Positions 15,777 to 22,191 of a stretch of DNA of 24,306 nt are shown in pieces. Every line of letters begins with the position of its first letter. The stretch's first letter is position 1. The DNA lies in the IMG/VR virus record IMGVR_UViG_3300029448_000426, positions 1 to 24,306 of that record, one strand, 5' to 3'. Under the pieces are notes generated by a model. That model worked only from the letters and a program-made list of their open reading frames with translations, was not told the DNA's origin and ran no database searches. This stretch comes from a virus. The translations under genes and the position numbers were made by a program.

Positions 15777-16284
15777 TATCTTCCTTTAAGTTTAAAACAT
15801 TAATACCCGCATTTGAATAACGAGCCTTTCCTTCGTGAATAGTTGTAACCGTTTTCAAACGTCTATCCTCTTCTTTGGTAACAACTGTAAAACTGCCATA
15901 ACTATACATATATTCTTTCAGTTTGTCAAGATTCCAATTGCCGTTTAACAAACTTTTTTTAACAATTGATAATGGATACTCATGTTCATTTATGTACGGT
16001 GACTTACCATTCACTTTGGCGTAACAGGCTTGTTTGTGTGACATTCCTTCTTTGCGAAAAGAAAGATACAGATCGTAAGCCTCTTTGCTCCATCGAAGAC
16101 AACCATACCGTGCAGTCGGCGAGGACTGACCGATGTTTTCGTCTTTTGATGATATTACATTGGACGCGATTCTCAACGTCTTATCAATAACACACTCGCG
16201 AGTTCTATACGGTGCGTCCATATTTGCTGCATCGAATGTTATTCGTAGCAACTCATCCGAAGTTTTTTTCCAATTACTTTCCAT
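15763..16284 (-). CDS. Unrecognised phage protein, 173 residues
   Basis: I do not recognise this protein. It has no membrane segment or signal peptide. A Tyr/Lys-rich centre (LRWSKEAYDLYLSFRKEGMS, then HKQACYAKVNGKSPYINEHE) could form a small helical DNA- or protein-binding domain, and residues ~105-150 are rich in Lys, Tyr and Thr. It overlaps the upstream small membrane gene by 11 nt and the downstream gp33 by 14 nt, so it belongs to the gp33-parvulin-gp59 transcription unit. A sigma-70-like promoter matching at all key positions lies inside it at 15901-15929. Real gene is likely because of the tight packing; function unknown. Confidence 0.8.
   Translation of the reverse strand: MESNWKKTSDELLRITFDAANMDAPYRTRECVIDKTLRIASNVISSKDENIGQSSPTARYGCLRWSKEAYDLYLSFRKEGMSHKQACYAKVNGKSPYINEHEYPLSIVKKSLLNGNWNLDKLKEYMYSYGSFTVVTKEEDRRLKTVTTIHEGKARYSNAGINVLNLKEDNETE
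15901..15929 (-). promoter_or_regulatory. Possible internal sigma-70-like promoter upstream of gp33
   Basis: Within the coding region of the 173-residue gene the minus strand reads TTGACA (15924-15929), 17 nt, TATAGT (15901-15906). It would start transcription near 15894, about 120 nt before gp33, and could give gp33, the parvulin and gp59 their own message. It lies inside codons for KLKEYMYSY, so chance is possible. Confidence 0.45.
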
Positions 16285-16426
16285 ATTCAGTCACATATAC
16301 TGCTAGTAACGCTAACGCTAGTATTCCATTCATCCAGCATGTATCTCCGTCTACAACTCCCGAAAGAACAAAGACGAGAGAGTTACCAACAATTGCTAAT
16401 ACTCCAAACCATTCAAACTTACCCAT
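16274..16426 (-). CDS. Small membrane protein, two predicted transmembrane segments
   Basis: 50 residues from the ATG at 16426, chosen because TAGGAGAG lies 6-7 nt upstream; a longer frame starting at 16462 would overlap the upstream gene and has no ribosome binding site. Two hydrophobic stretches, FGVLAIVGNSLVFVLSGVV (~7-25) and MNGILALALLAVYVT (~33-47), are joined by a short DGDTCW loop. The stop overlaps the next gene start. No family is recognised; a membrane-modifying or lysis-timing role is possible but unsupported. Confidence 0.7.
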   Translation of the reverse strand: MGKFEWFGVLAIVGNSLVFVLSGVVDGDTCWMNGILALALLAVYVTEYGK

Positions 16427-16437
16427 GATTATCTCTC

Positions 16438-17583
16438 CTATTTCACATACACTATTGCACAATGTTCATTAACCCGACCATTGACCGGCTTCTTATTTTT
16501 GGGAACATCTTTTAAATTCGTAAGAGTACCTAACGACGCTAGAACATCTTCGTAGTTTTTACCTTTTCGTACAGTAAACTGAAAGCTTTTATCTTTATCA
16601 TAGTCTTTGATACTTGTGCCCTTAATAGACAATCCACTTCGACCAATGGCATAGTATATTTGAAGCTTTCGATTCTTTGTATTGTATAGAACTGTAACTA
16701 CCGAGCCGGGTATCTTCATCGCAGAAACCTTAGAATCATCCTTATTGAACTTAAGTTTTCCGACCTGCTTGATTGCTGGCGTTACTTTCTTAGTACGAAT
16801 AACTGCCTTTGTGTGAGCCTTCTGATATTTTTCGACATCTTCTTTCATCTTCTCAAAGGCTTTGATCCACTTGTTAAGTTCTCGTTTGGTTAAAAATGAA
16901 TAACCTTCGACACAATCTTCGTCTTCACCCGATTGAGCTAGTTTCATATCTTCAAGATAACTCTCTAACCAAGTAAGAACAAAGGGACATCCTTTTGCAG
17001 GAATATTGGCTTTACCCAAAAGATTAGCTACATTTATTGCTTCAATATTTTTTGTTTCACACCACTCTTCAAGAGCCCAATCAATATGAGCAATAACATT
17101 TACCCACACCTTGTTCTCAAGGCGTTTCATAGGAGGCACAGGTTTTGGTTCATTTGCTTCCTCTTCGACCTTCTCTTCTAACTTTTTATGTGCAATGTGT
17201 ATTCGAGTCCGTTCCAAAGCCATTTCGACATTATTCTTCACATACTCTTCATGGTCTTTTCCATTAAATGACGTTGGCATTCCAAGTGAAAACATCCGAC
17301 AAAGTTTACCACTTGTTGAAAGTGAAAACTCTTTTGGCATACTCCGAATAACTTTTATATCTTCTGGTGTGTAACCTGCATCGACCATCCACGCCATAGC
17401 AAAGTTTGAGAAGTCATCACGATCTAGATAGTATCCATAGAATCGTAGAGCATCTAACATTCGATCTTGCAATCCTTCATCCGATAGAAACTCGGCGTCA
17501 TCCCAAGTTGGTTCTGGGCCAGTATGTTTTTCATCGTGTGCAATAACCATACCGTTCTTTTTAAATTTACCTTTACCTGCCAT
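16438..17583 (-). CDS. Unrecognised phage protein, 381 residues
   Basis: I do not recognise a family. The protein appears soluble. The N terminus (KGKFKKNGMVIAHDEKHT, then ALRFYGYYLDRDDFSNFAMA) is followed by a highly charged helical region with EEKVEEEANEPKPVPPMKR near residue 135-155, a middle helical part (INVANLLGKANIPAKGCPF) and a Lys-rich linker. The C-terminal ~110 residues (SVVTVLYNTKNRKLQIYYAI, GLSIKGTSIKDYDKDKSFQF, ending NEHCAIVYVK) look like a separate beta-rich domain. An AAGGAAGG ribosome binding site precedes the ATG. It follows the hydrolase gene by 2 nt in the same direction. The two-part layout suggests a scaffold or DNA-associated protein, but this is speculation. Confidence 0.85.
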   Translation of the reverse strand: MAGKGKFKKNGMVIAHDEKHTGPEPTWDDAEFLSDEGLQDRMLDALRFYGYYLDRDDFSNFAMAWMVDAGYTPEDIKVIRSMPKEFSLSTSGKLCRMFSLGMPTSFNGKDHEEYVKNNVEMALERTRIHIAHKKLEEKVEEEANEPKPVPPMKRLENKVWVNVIAHIDWALEEWCETKNIEAINVANLLGKANIPAKGCPFVLTWLESYLEDMKLAQSGEDEDCVEGYSFLTKRELNKWIKAFEKMKEDVEKYQKAHTKAVIRTKKVTPAIKQVGKLKFNKDDSKVSAMKIPGSVVTVLYNTKNRKLQIYYAIGRSGLSIKGTSIKDYDKDKSFQFTVRKGKNYEDVLASLGTLTNLKDVPKNKKPVNGRVNEHCAIVYVK

Positions 17584-17585
17584 AA

Positions 17586-18023
17586 TTACCTTCCTTTGTA
17601 AAAAATATGTTGACCTATTTTAGTAGTCTTTTTCATCTTCTTATTCCAATACGGATTAACATAGTCCGCATGATAGTGATCTGCACCCTTCGTGTAGTTT
17701 GTCTTTGATTTAGAATATGTTATTATTAATGCCTCATTCCACCGCGGATGCTTACTTGCTTTCTTGATTCCGTCTTCAACCTTAATATTATTCCAACACG
17801 AAAATTGAAGGTGGCGTAAACACTCGTCGACATAAGTTGACCTTCGTTTCTTAGCACGATTGTGAATTACTTCATAAACCGCTTCCATCGAACCTTTGTG
17901 ATACTCACCACCAGCTTCCATAATTAGAGTAGCTGCCACGACCTCTTGTTCAAAGTCTGCTTGCACAAAACAAACAAAACCCAAAACAACTGCTAATATT
18001 AGAATGAATATTGTCTTAATCAT
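17586..18023 (-). CDS. Secreted SleB-type cell wall hydrolase, probable endolysin
   Basis: 145 residues. A signal sequence or signal anchor is clear: MIKTIFILILAVVLGFVCFV followed by QA and DFEQ. The mature part is the SleB/CwlJ (Hydrolase_2) domain: VVAATLIMEAGGEYHKGSME with the probable catalytic Glu36, AVYEVIHNRAKKR, FSCWNN, GADHYHADYVNPYWNKK and a closing KIGQHIFYKG. These enzymes cleave peptidoglycan, and related ones serve as endolysins in marine phages. Export by the host Sec system would make it independent of a large-hole holin, as with SAR or signal-peptide endolysins. A TTGACA-N17-TAATAT promoter ends only 6 nt before the ATG, so the mRNA may be leaderless; no Shine-Dalgarno sequence is present. 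Confidence 0.88.
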   Translation of the reverse strand: MIKTIFILILAVVLGFVCFVQADFEQEVVAATLIMEAGGEYHKGSMEAVYEVIHNRAKKRRSTYVDECLRHLQFSCWNNIKVEDGIKKASKHPRWNEALIITYSKSKTNYTKGADHYHADYVNPYWNKKMKKTTKIGQHIFYKGR

Positions 18024-18029
18024 AGGTAC

Positions 18030-18058
18030 ATATTAACTTAATGCTATAGTCTTGTCAA
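18030..18058 (-). promoter_or_regulatory. Sigma-70-like promoter for the cell wall hydrolase, start codon at +1
   Basis: Minus strand TTGACA (18053-18058), 17 nt, TAATAT (18030-18035), then GTACCT and the ATG at 18023. This is the same -35, spacing and -10 as before gp32. With 6 nt between the -10 and ATG, transcription would begin on the start codon. Confidence 0.65.
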
Positions 18059-18297
18059 GTACTTTTTCGCGGATCATTGATAAATTCTACATAAGAACTA
18101 AAGTATTCATCAAATTTATCAAGTAATTTCTCGTAGCTTTCAGTGGCAAACACCTCTTGAAGCTCTTTCTGAATTGTCTCGTAGTCTTGATCTGACCACA
18201 ATCCATACTGCTTAGCTAACGTTAGAATCATAGCAATTGCTTCTTCCTTATCGGGGAAGTTTTTCAAATCAATCTTTGATTTAGTAATATCACTCAC
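18055..18297 (-). CDS. Small acidic unrecognised protein, 80 residues, GTG start
   Basis: 80 residues, mostly helical and acidic (KEEAIAMILTLAKQYGLWSD, then YETIQKELQEVFATESYEKL). No family is recognised. The GTG start at 18297 overlaps the upstream gene stop and has a GGGGG element 6 nt before it; no in-frame ATG lies near. The 3' end carries the -35 box of the hydrolase promoter. Part of a cluster of very small leftward genes. Confidence 0.68.
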   Translation of the reverse strand: MSDITKSKIDLKNFPDKEEAIAMILTLAKQYGLWSDQDYETIQKELQEVFATESYEKLLDKFDEYFSSYVEFINDPRKST

Positions 18298-18298
18298 A

Positions 18299-18457
18299 TT
18301 AATACCCCCAATCGTCAGATTCGGTATTTAAGCTGTGCTCAGCATTACCATTGGTCATTAAGTTCATTTCGTCTTCGATATCGTATTGAGAGGGCGGAAG
18401 TCCGAATCCACCACCTTCGTACTCAATACTGCTGTTTTTATTTGGATCAATACCCAT
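18299..18457 (-). CDS. Small unrecognised protein, 52 residues
   Basis: Starts at the ATG at 18457 because an AAGGAG site lies 4 nt upstream; a longer frame from a GTG at 18529 has no such site and would overlap another frame. The sequence begins MGIDPNKNSSIEYEGGGFGL and is rich in Gly, Asn, Asp and Glu, ending SDDWGY, so it is likely disordered. No family recognised. Confidence 0.6.
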   Translation of the reverse strand: MGIDPNKNSSIEYEGGGFGLPPSQYDIEDEMNLMTNGNAEHSLNTESDDWGY

Positions 18458-18465
18458 CTGTCTCC

Positions 18466-18556
18466 TTATGCTACCCGTGTTGCAAGAATACCTTTTTCGC
18501 CATCTTTTACTGTTTGGCGTGTTTTCCACTTCTGATGCTTAGCTTTTAAATTTCAT
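18466..18556 (-). pseudogene. Frame-broken mini gene (29 residues if one A is removed)
   Basis: An ATG at 18556 with GGAG 8 nt upstream opens MKFKS and then a stop. If the AAAA run in AAATTTAAAAGC had three A, the frame would read MKFKAKHQKWKTRQTVKDGE, then KGILATRVA, and stop at 18466, just before the ribosome binding site of the next gene. The fit to both borders suggests a real gene with a one-base insertion, or a sequencing error. Confidence 0.45.
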
Positions 18557-18561
18557 AACAT

Positions 18562-18726
18562 TTACTCCATTATTTTTAGTTTTTTTCTTATTATCACTTT
18601 TAAATCATACAACCGAGCTCGTAACTCGCCATCGTGGCCTCGATACATATCTACAGTTTTAATTGCTTTTGCAATTGCGTCATACAGATTATTCAACGCG
18701 TCTTTTACCTCTTCGTCAGGCGTCAT
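18562..18726 (-). CDS. Small charged helical protein, 54 residues
   Basis: 54 residues, beginning MTPDEEVKDALNNLYDAIAK and ending IIRKKLKIME. The whole chain looks like one amphipathic helix, acidic at the N terminus and basic at the C terminus. It overlaps the stop of the upstream gene by 11 nt and ends 5 nt before the frame-broken mini gene. No family is recognised; the compact gene packing and protein-like composition support it. Confidence 0.65.
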   Translation of the reverse strand: MTPDEEVKDALNNLYDAIAKAIKTVDMYRGHDGELRARLYDLKVIIRKKLKIME

Positions 18727-18913
18727 AATATACCGTCCTTAGTACTTCTAGTGATTGAATCGAATTATTCAAAAACTCTTTTACTGAAATCTTTCCTTCT
18801 TGCAAATCACCTAGGTGCATCTTAATTCCTGACTGAATGCCGTAAATAATTTCGTCTGCAGTTGGTTCGGGTTTATCGATAAACTCTCCTGTTGGAAACT
18901 TTTGCAATACCAT
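18716..18913 (-). CDS. Small unrecognised protein, 65 residues
   Basis: 65 residues from the ATG at 18913, one base after the upstream stop; a GTG at 18922 would add three residues inside the upstream gene. It begins MVLQKFPTGEFIDKPEPTAD and continues EIIYGIQSGIKMHLGDLQEG, then a helical end (SVKEFLNNSIQSLEVLRTVY). No family recognised. No clear ribosome binding site, so translation may be coupled to the upstream gene. Confidence 0.65.
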   Translation of the reverse strand: MVLQKFPTGEFIDKPEPTADEIIYGIQSGIKMHLGDLQEGKISVKEFLNNSIQSLEVLRTVYYDA

Positions 18914-18914
18914 A

Positions 18915-19256
18915 TTAAGCACCAGTCCAGTTTATGTGACCGTATTCACCGAAGACATTACCTCGTGCGAAGTTTCGAGCCGGAGCAGCCCAGCTTGCAG
19001 CTTTCAGAATGTCGCCATACTTAAACTTTTTATCGTTCTTAGTATTGACAATAAAGCTATGGACACCTGTGCTTCCTGACCGATCTGTTTTTGTAACTTT
19101 GATGTACTTCCGACCAACCTCGAAAGACAGTCCGTCAACATACTCGTTGATGAATTCATCGGCAGCTGCAGTGAGAGATCGGTTGGCGAAGACTGTAAAT
19201 TTTTCGCCAAGGTGTTTGAGATACTTATTAATGCTATTTTCTATTTTGTTTTCCAT
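18915..19256 (-). CDS. Conserved phage protein of unknown function (GRKYIKV / APARNFARGNVFG family)
   Basis: 113 residues from the ATG at 19256, which follows the upstream stop by 4 nt; an in-frame start at 19331 would overlap the upstream gene by 70 nt. The C-terminal half, GLSFEVGRKYIKVTKTD, then HSFIVNTKNDKKFKYGDILK and AASWAAPARNFARGNVFG, is a pattern I know from many phage proteins of unknown function, often found beside polyvalent-protein-type domains as here. The N-terminal half is helical. Likely a DNA- or protein-associated accessory protein; no catalytic residues are evident. Confidence 0.8.
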   Translation of the reverse strand: MENKIENSINKYLKHLGEKFTVFANRSLTAAADEFINEYVDGLSFEVGRKYIKVTKTDRSGSTGVHSFIVNTKNDKKFKYGDILKAASWAAPARNFARGNVFGEYGHINWTGA

Positions 19257-19260
19257 AATT

Positions 19261-19674
19261 TTATCCAATCTTTTTATAAGCTTTACCACTCCAAACATTT
19301 CCAAATTTAATATCGACGTACCAACCGACATCGAAGTAGTCAGTCATAACGTCAGACCTATCATAGTTTGATTCTTTTGAACCAACTCCATTCATAGCTG
19401 CTTTAAGAGCGTTGAGGAAGTCTCGAACTGGCTCGTTGTGAGCAAAGCGACTATCAATGTGATAATGATTTACTGAATACTGACCCCGATCTTTTTGCCA
19501 ATCTTCTAGTTCCTTACCCGCAATATCTTCTAGAGAAACGGGGCCCTCGGTGATACTGACCGCAAGAGTAGAATGATTATTAACTTTTAAAGTCCCTTTG
19601 TAACCGAACTTTTTCAACACACCTTTTACAAACGGTGCTATCTCTTTTTTCATTTCTTGACTCATATATGCCAT
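19261..19674 (-). CDS. LPD29-like protein (large polyvalent protein-associated domain 29)
   Basis: 137 residues. The segment IAPFVKGVLKKFGYKGTLKV near the N terminus, HYHIDSRFAHNEPVRDFLNA in the middle and DVMTDYFDVGWYVDIKFGNV at the end match the pattern of the LPD29 domain, found in polyvalent proteins of phages and plasmids that are thought to enter with the DNA and protect it. Here it is a stand-alone gene. Its function is not known. A sigma-70-like promoter at 19728-19757 precedes it with a leader of about 47 nt; a GAGGAAAAC element lies in the leader but too far from the ATG to be a usual ribosome binding site. Confidence 0.8.
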   Translation of the reverse strand: MAYMSQEMKKEIAPFVKGVLKKFGYKGTLKVNNHSTLAVSITEGPVSLEDIAGKELEDWQKDRGQYSVNHYHIDSRFAHNEPVRDFLNALKAAMNGVGSKESNYDRSDVMTDYFDVGWYVDIKFGNVWSGKAYKKIG

Positions 19675-19727
19675 AACTCAACCAACCTTTTCTTTTTTGT
19701 TTTTGTTTTCCTCAATCATCTATACGT

Positions 19728-19757
19728 ATAATATCACTTAAATCCGGCGTCTGTCAA
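19728..19757 (-). promoter_or_regulatory. Sigma-70-like promoter upstream of the LPD29-like gene
   Basis: Minus strand TTGACA (19752-19757), 18 nt, TATTAT (19728-19733). It overlaps the 3' end of the 93-residue gene and would start transcription near 19721, driving the small-gene cluster. Confidence 0.6.
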
Positions 19758-20015
19758 CATCTTTTTTCGTAATTCTTGCATTATTTTTAGCGACAGTTTA
19801 GAGACTATTTCAAATTCATTTTCGTTAAAAACACCCCATTTATCACGTTTTCCTTTATAACCGTACTGTTTTTCCGCTAACATCGCTACAGAATTTTCGG
19901 TATCTTTCACCTTTGCGTGGTAGATAATCTCCCAAATATTCCCATGTTCTTTTAGAAACTTAGAGGCTTTTTCCGTTTTTCCTCTCAACAAAACGTATTG
20001 TGTTTTCTTTATCAT
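19734..20015 (-). CDS. Unrecognised basic protein, 93 residues
   Basis: 93 residues, strongly basic, beginning MIKKTQYVLLRGKTEKASKF and continuing LKEHGNIWEIIYHAKVKDTE, with a C-terminal helix ending LTDAGFK. No family recognised. It is the first gene of the leftward block; a TTGACA promoter lies directly upstream with only 8 nt between the -10 and the ATG, so the leader would be about 2 nt and there is no Shine-Dalgarno sequence. This placement suggests expression of its own early leaderless message. Confidence 0.72.
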   Translation of the reverse strand: MIKKTQYVLLRGKTEKASKFLKEHGNIWEIIYHAKVKDTENSVAMLAEKQYGYKGKRDKWGVFNENEFEIVSKLSLKIMQELRKKMLTDAGFK

Positions 20016-20023
20016 CTACTACT

Positions 20024-20051
20024 AATATATCACACCTAGAGAGGTTGTCAA
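20024..20051 (-). promoter_or_regulatory. Sigma-70-like promoter at the head of the leftward block
   Basis: Minus strand TTGACA (20046-20051), 16 nt, TATATT (20024-20029), then 8 nt to the ATG at 20015. It lies in a divergent gap, back to back with the late promoter at 20063 that reads right. Confidence 0.7.
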
Positions 20052-20062
20052 CGAAAAAAACA

Positions 20063-20070
20063 TATAAATA
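20063..20070 (+). promoter_or_regulatory. T4-type late promoter (TATAAATA) for collar/fibre and lysis genes
   Basis: An exact TATAAATA, 8 nt before the ATG at 20079, so the predicted leader is about 3 nt. It is the only recognisable promoter for the chained genes from 20079 to 23308. Confidence 0.75.
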
Positions 20071-20078
20071 GCTATATT

Positions 20079-20939
20079 ATGGCTATTAAAATAAGACAAT
20101 CGAACGGTCTAACAGCGACAATGGATTCTCCAAACGCTCCTCAAGACTTGAGTAATCCTCTGATTGGGCCTAATTTATCCACAACCGGATCAAACGAATC
20201 TCCGTTATTCCATATTGACATGGACAATAACTGGAAATCAGTCTATCCTGTTGGATCAATATATATTAATGCAACTGATTCAACTAACCCATCGACCTTA
20301 ATTGGATTTGGTACTTGGGAGAGTTTCGGTAAAGGACGCATATTAGTGGGTCATAACGAGTCAAATAATGACTCTCCGGCAGTTGTACAATCAATTACTG
20401 GAACAGAAGGCCCGAGTGGCAACTTGTTTTCAATAATTTTCAAACATACACATGAGTATGCACCTGGCCAAAGAGTAACACTTTCTGGAATAAGCGGAAT
20501 GGCGGGTGTCAATCCCAATCAAGAGTGGACTATTAACCGGCTTGGTAGCTTAGGTGGAGCAGCTAACGATAAAGCAATAACACTCGAAACAACTGGCCTG
20601 ACAAGAGATGGGACTAATGCTCCAACTCTAACCGAGGCTAAAGCTCGATTTGCGGGTACAGAGTTTGGCGGGTTTAATACTTCAAACGGATATAGTGGTA
20701 ACATATCGCATAAACTCACTATTAATGAAATGCCGAAGCACCAACACCAAACAATAGATTACAACGAGGCATTAAGTGGTCTAGGAAGGTGGACAGGTTA
20801 TATCGACGGAACTCGCGCAACTTATACACACTATGTCACAGGTGGTGGTTTGGATCGGCTAGCTTTTCAAGGTGAGGGTGAACCACACAATAATTTACAA
20901 TCTTATATTACAGCATATATTTGGCGGAGAACGGCATAA
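20079..20939 (+). CDS. Tail collar / gp10-C-like fibre or baseplate tip protein 1
   Basis: 286 residues. A collar domain of the gp10 C-terminal/phage tail collar type is split by an insert. First half: VYPVGSIYINATDSTNPSTL, then GFGTWESFGKGRILVG (~54-92). Second half: SHKLTINEMPKHQHQ and a closing PHNNLQSYITAYIWRRTA (~233-286). Between them, at about 110-190, is an insert with APGQRVTLSGISG and VNPNQEWTI that recurs in the third paralogue. These domains form trimeric tips on virions that touch or attach to the host surface. The N-terminal ~50 residues are polar and unlike the next two copies. It is joined to the next gene by TAATG. Confidence 0.83.
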   Translation: MAIKIRQSNGLTATMDSPNAPQDLSNPLIGPNLSTTGSNESPLFHIDMDNNWKSVYPVGSIYINATDSTNPSTLIGFGTWESFGKGRILVGHNESNNDSPAVVQSITGTEGPSGNLFSIIFKHTHEYAPGQRVTLSGISGMAGVNPNQEWTINRLGSLGGAANDKAITLETTGLTRDGTNAPTLTEAKARFAGTEFGGFNTSNGYSGNISHKLTINEMPKHQHQTIDYNEALSGLGRWTGYIDGTRATYTHYVTGGGLDRLAFQGEGEPHNNLQSYITAYIWRRTA

Positions 20940-21388
20940 TGGCATTCGTTGGACGAGTAACTAGTGGACAAGAATTAACACAAGCACAATTAGACAATAA
21001 CTTTTTATGTCATTATCCGGTTGGTGCAATATACATGAATGCTAACAATCCAAATAGTCCAAATACTTACATCGGCTATGGAACTTGGAAAAAATTTGCT
21101 GAAGGACGGGTTCTTCTTGGGGAAGGTACTGGCTTTTCGGCGGGTAGCACTGGAGGTTCTTTATCACACACTTTAACCACTGGTGAAATACCGTCACATT
21201 CACATCCGCCTGCTGATGCAAATTCTAACAAGGAAGAACAAAGACGAGGTTACGGTGCCCTACAGTTTAAGAGCGTTGCTGGCAAAGGTAATAACATAAA
21301 AAATTCGTCTTTTGCAGGTGGAGATTTATCACACAATAATGTACAGCCTTATATAACCGTTTATATGTGGGAAAGGACAGCAACATAA
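20939..21388 (+). CDS. Tail collar / gp10-C-like protein 2 (minimal copy)
   Basis: 149 residues from the ATG in the TAATG junction. It begins MAFVGRVTSGQELTQAQLDN, a short N-terminal attachment motif, then HYPVGAIYMNANNPNSPNTY, GYGTWKKFAEGRVLLGEG, SLSHTLTTGEIPSHSHPP and SHNNVQPYITVYMWERTA. It has the same collar core as its neighbours but no insert between the halves, so it shows the basic unit. Closest in layout to the smallest tail-collar proteins. Confidence 0.85.
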   Translation: MAFVGRVTSGQELTQAQLDNNFLCHYPVGAIYMNANNPNSPNTYIGYGTWKKFAEGRVLLGEGTGFSAGSTGGSLSHTLTTGEIPSHSHPPADANSNKEEQRRGYGALQFKSVAGKGNNIKNSSFAGGDLSHNNVQPYITVYMWERTAT

Positions 21389-22191
21389 TGGCAGTCAATT
21401 TATTAGCAGATAAAAAACCTCTTACTTATACAGAGTTTGACAAAAACTTTACCGATCTTTATCCTATTGGAACAGTTATCTGTACGACAGCACACTCTAC
21501 TGCAGGGGCTTGGCAAACAGCTCTTGGATTTGGTACTTGGGAAGTTTATTCCGCGCAGAGAAGTATTGTAGGAGTTGATGCAGAAGGCTCTACTACAGCA
21601 AACTCAACTGGCCCTTATAGACAACCTGGCGTTACTTTCACTGGAACTGCACAGAACAATAGAAGTATAACTTCAGCGCGAGCAACAAGTGCAACACAAA
21701 TAGAATTATCACTTAATTCATTGAGTAACAGAGCTAATGAGGAATTTTCTGTTGGCCAAAAAATTACAACTTCTGGCTTGACTGGAGGTAGTAATCCCAA
21801 TGGAACATTTACAATTTCAGACGTAAATAGTAATAATACTAGTATCAGCATAACGGTCTCAGGCGAGACCAGTGGTACGGAATACGGAACTACAAATGCA
21901 CGATATGATTTATTCACGGCCGAGGAAACAGGTGGTTCAACTGAACATACACTGACTATAAGTGAAATGCCAAGACACGATCATCAGATTGTGAATGGCA
22001 ATTCTCAATTTGCAAAAGTAAAAGCAGTTGACCAACAATATGGTGGATTTTTTGGAAACACAAAAGAACCAGGCTCAACGGTTGGAAGTGGGGGCGGCAA
22101 TGATTATGAAACATCTTCAGTTGGAAATGACGAAGCTCATAATAATTTAATGCCATATAAAGTGGTTTATATGTATAAAAGGATAGGATAA
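21388..22191 (+). CDS. Tail collar / gp10-C-like fibre tip protein 3
   Basis: 267 residues from the ATG in the TAATG junction. The start, LTYTEFDKNFTDLYPIGTVI, resembles the N terminus of copy 2 (LTQAQLDNNF). The core reads GFGTWEVYSAQRSIVGVD, EHTLTISEMPRHDHQ and AHNNLMPYKVVYMYKRIG. An insert at about 88-172 contains SVGQKITTSGLTG and SNPNGTFTISDV, alignable with GQRVTLSGISG and NPNQEWTI of copy 1, and looks like a small beta-sandwich. The end overlaps the holin start (TAATG). Likely an adhesin tip or alternative tip. Confidence 0.83.
   Translation: MAVNLLADKKPLTYTEFDKNFTDLYPIGTVICTTAHSTAGAWQTALGFGTWEVYSAQRSIVGVDAEGSTTANSTGPYRQPGVTFTGTAQNNRSITSARATSATQIELSLNSLSNRANEEFSVGQKITTSGLTGGSNPNGTFTISDVNSNNTSISITVSGETSGTEYGTTNARYDLFTAEETGGSTEHTLTISEMPRHDHQIVNGNSQFAKVKAVDQQYGGFFGNTKEPGSTVGSGGGNDYETSSVGNDEAHNNLMPYKVVYMYKRIG

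Noticed and set aside
18458-18529. GTG start extending the 52-residue gene to 76 residues
   Set aside because: The ATG at 18457 has AAGGAG directly upstream, and the extension overlaps the frame-broken mini gene in another frame.
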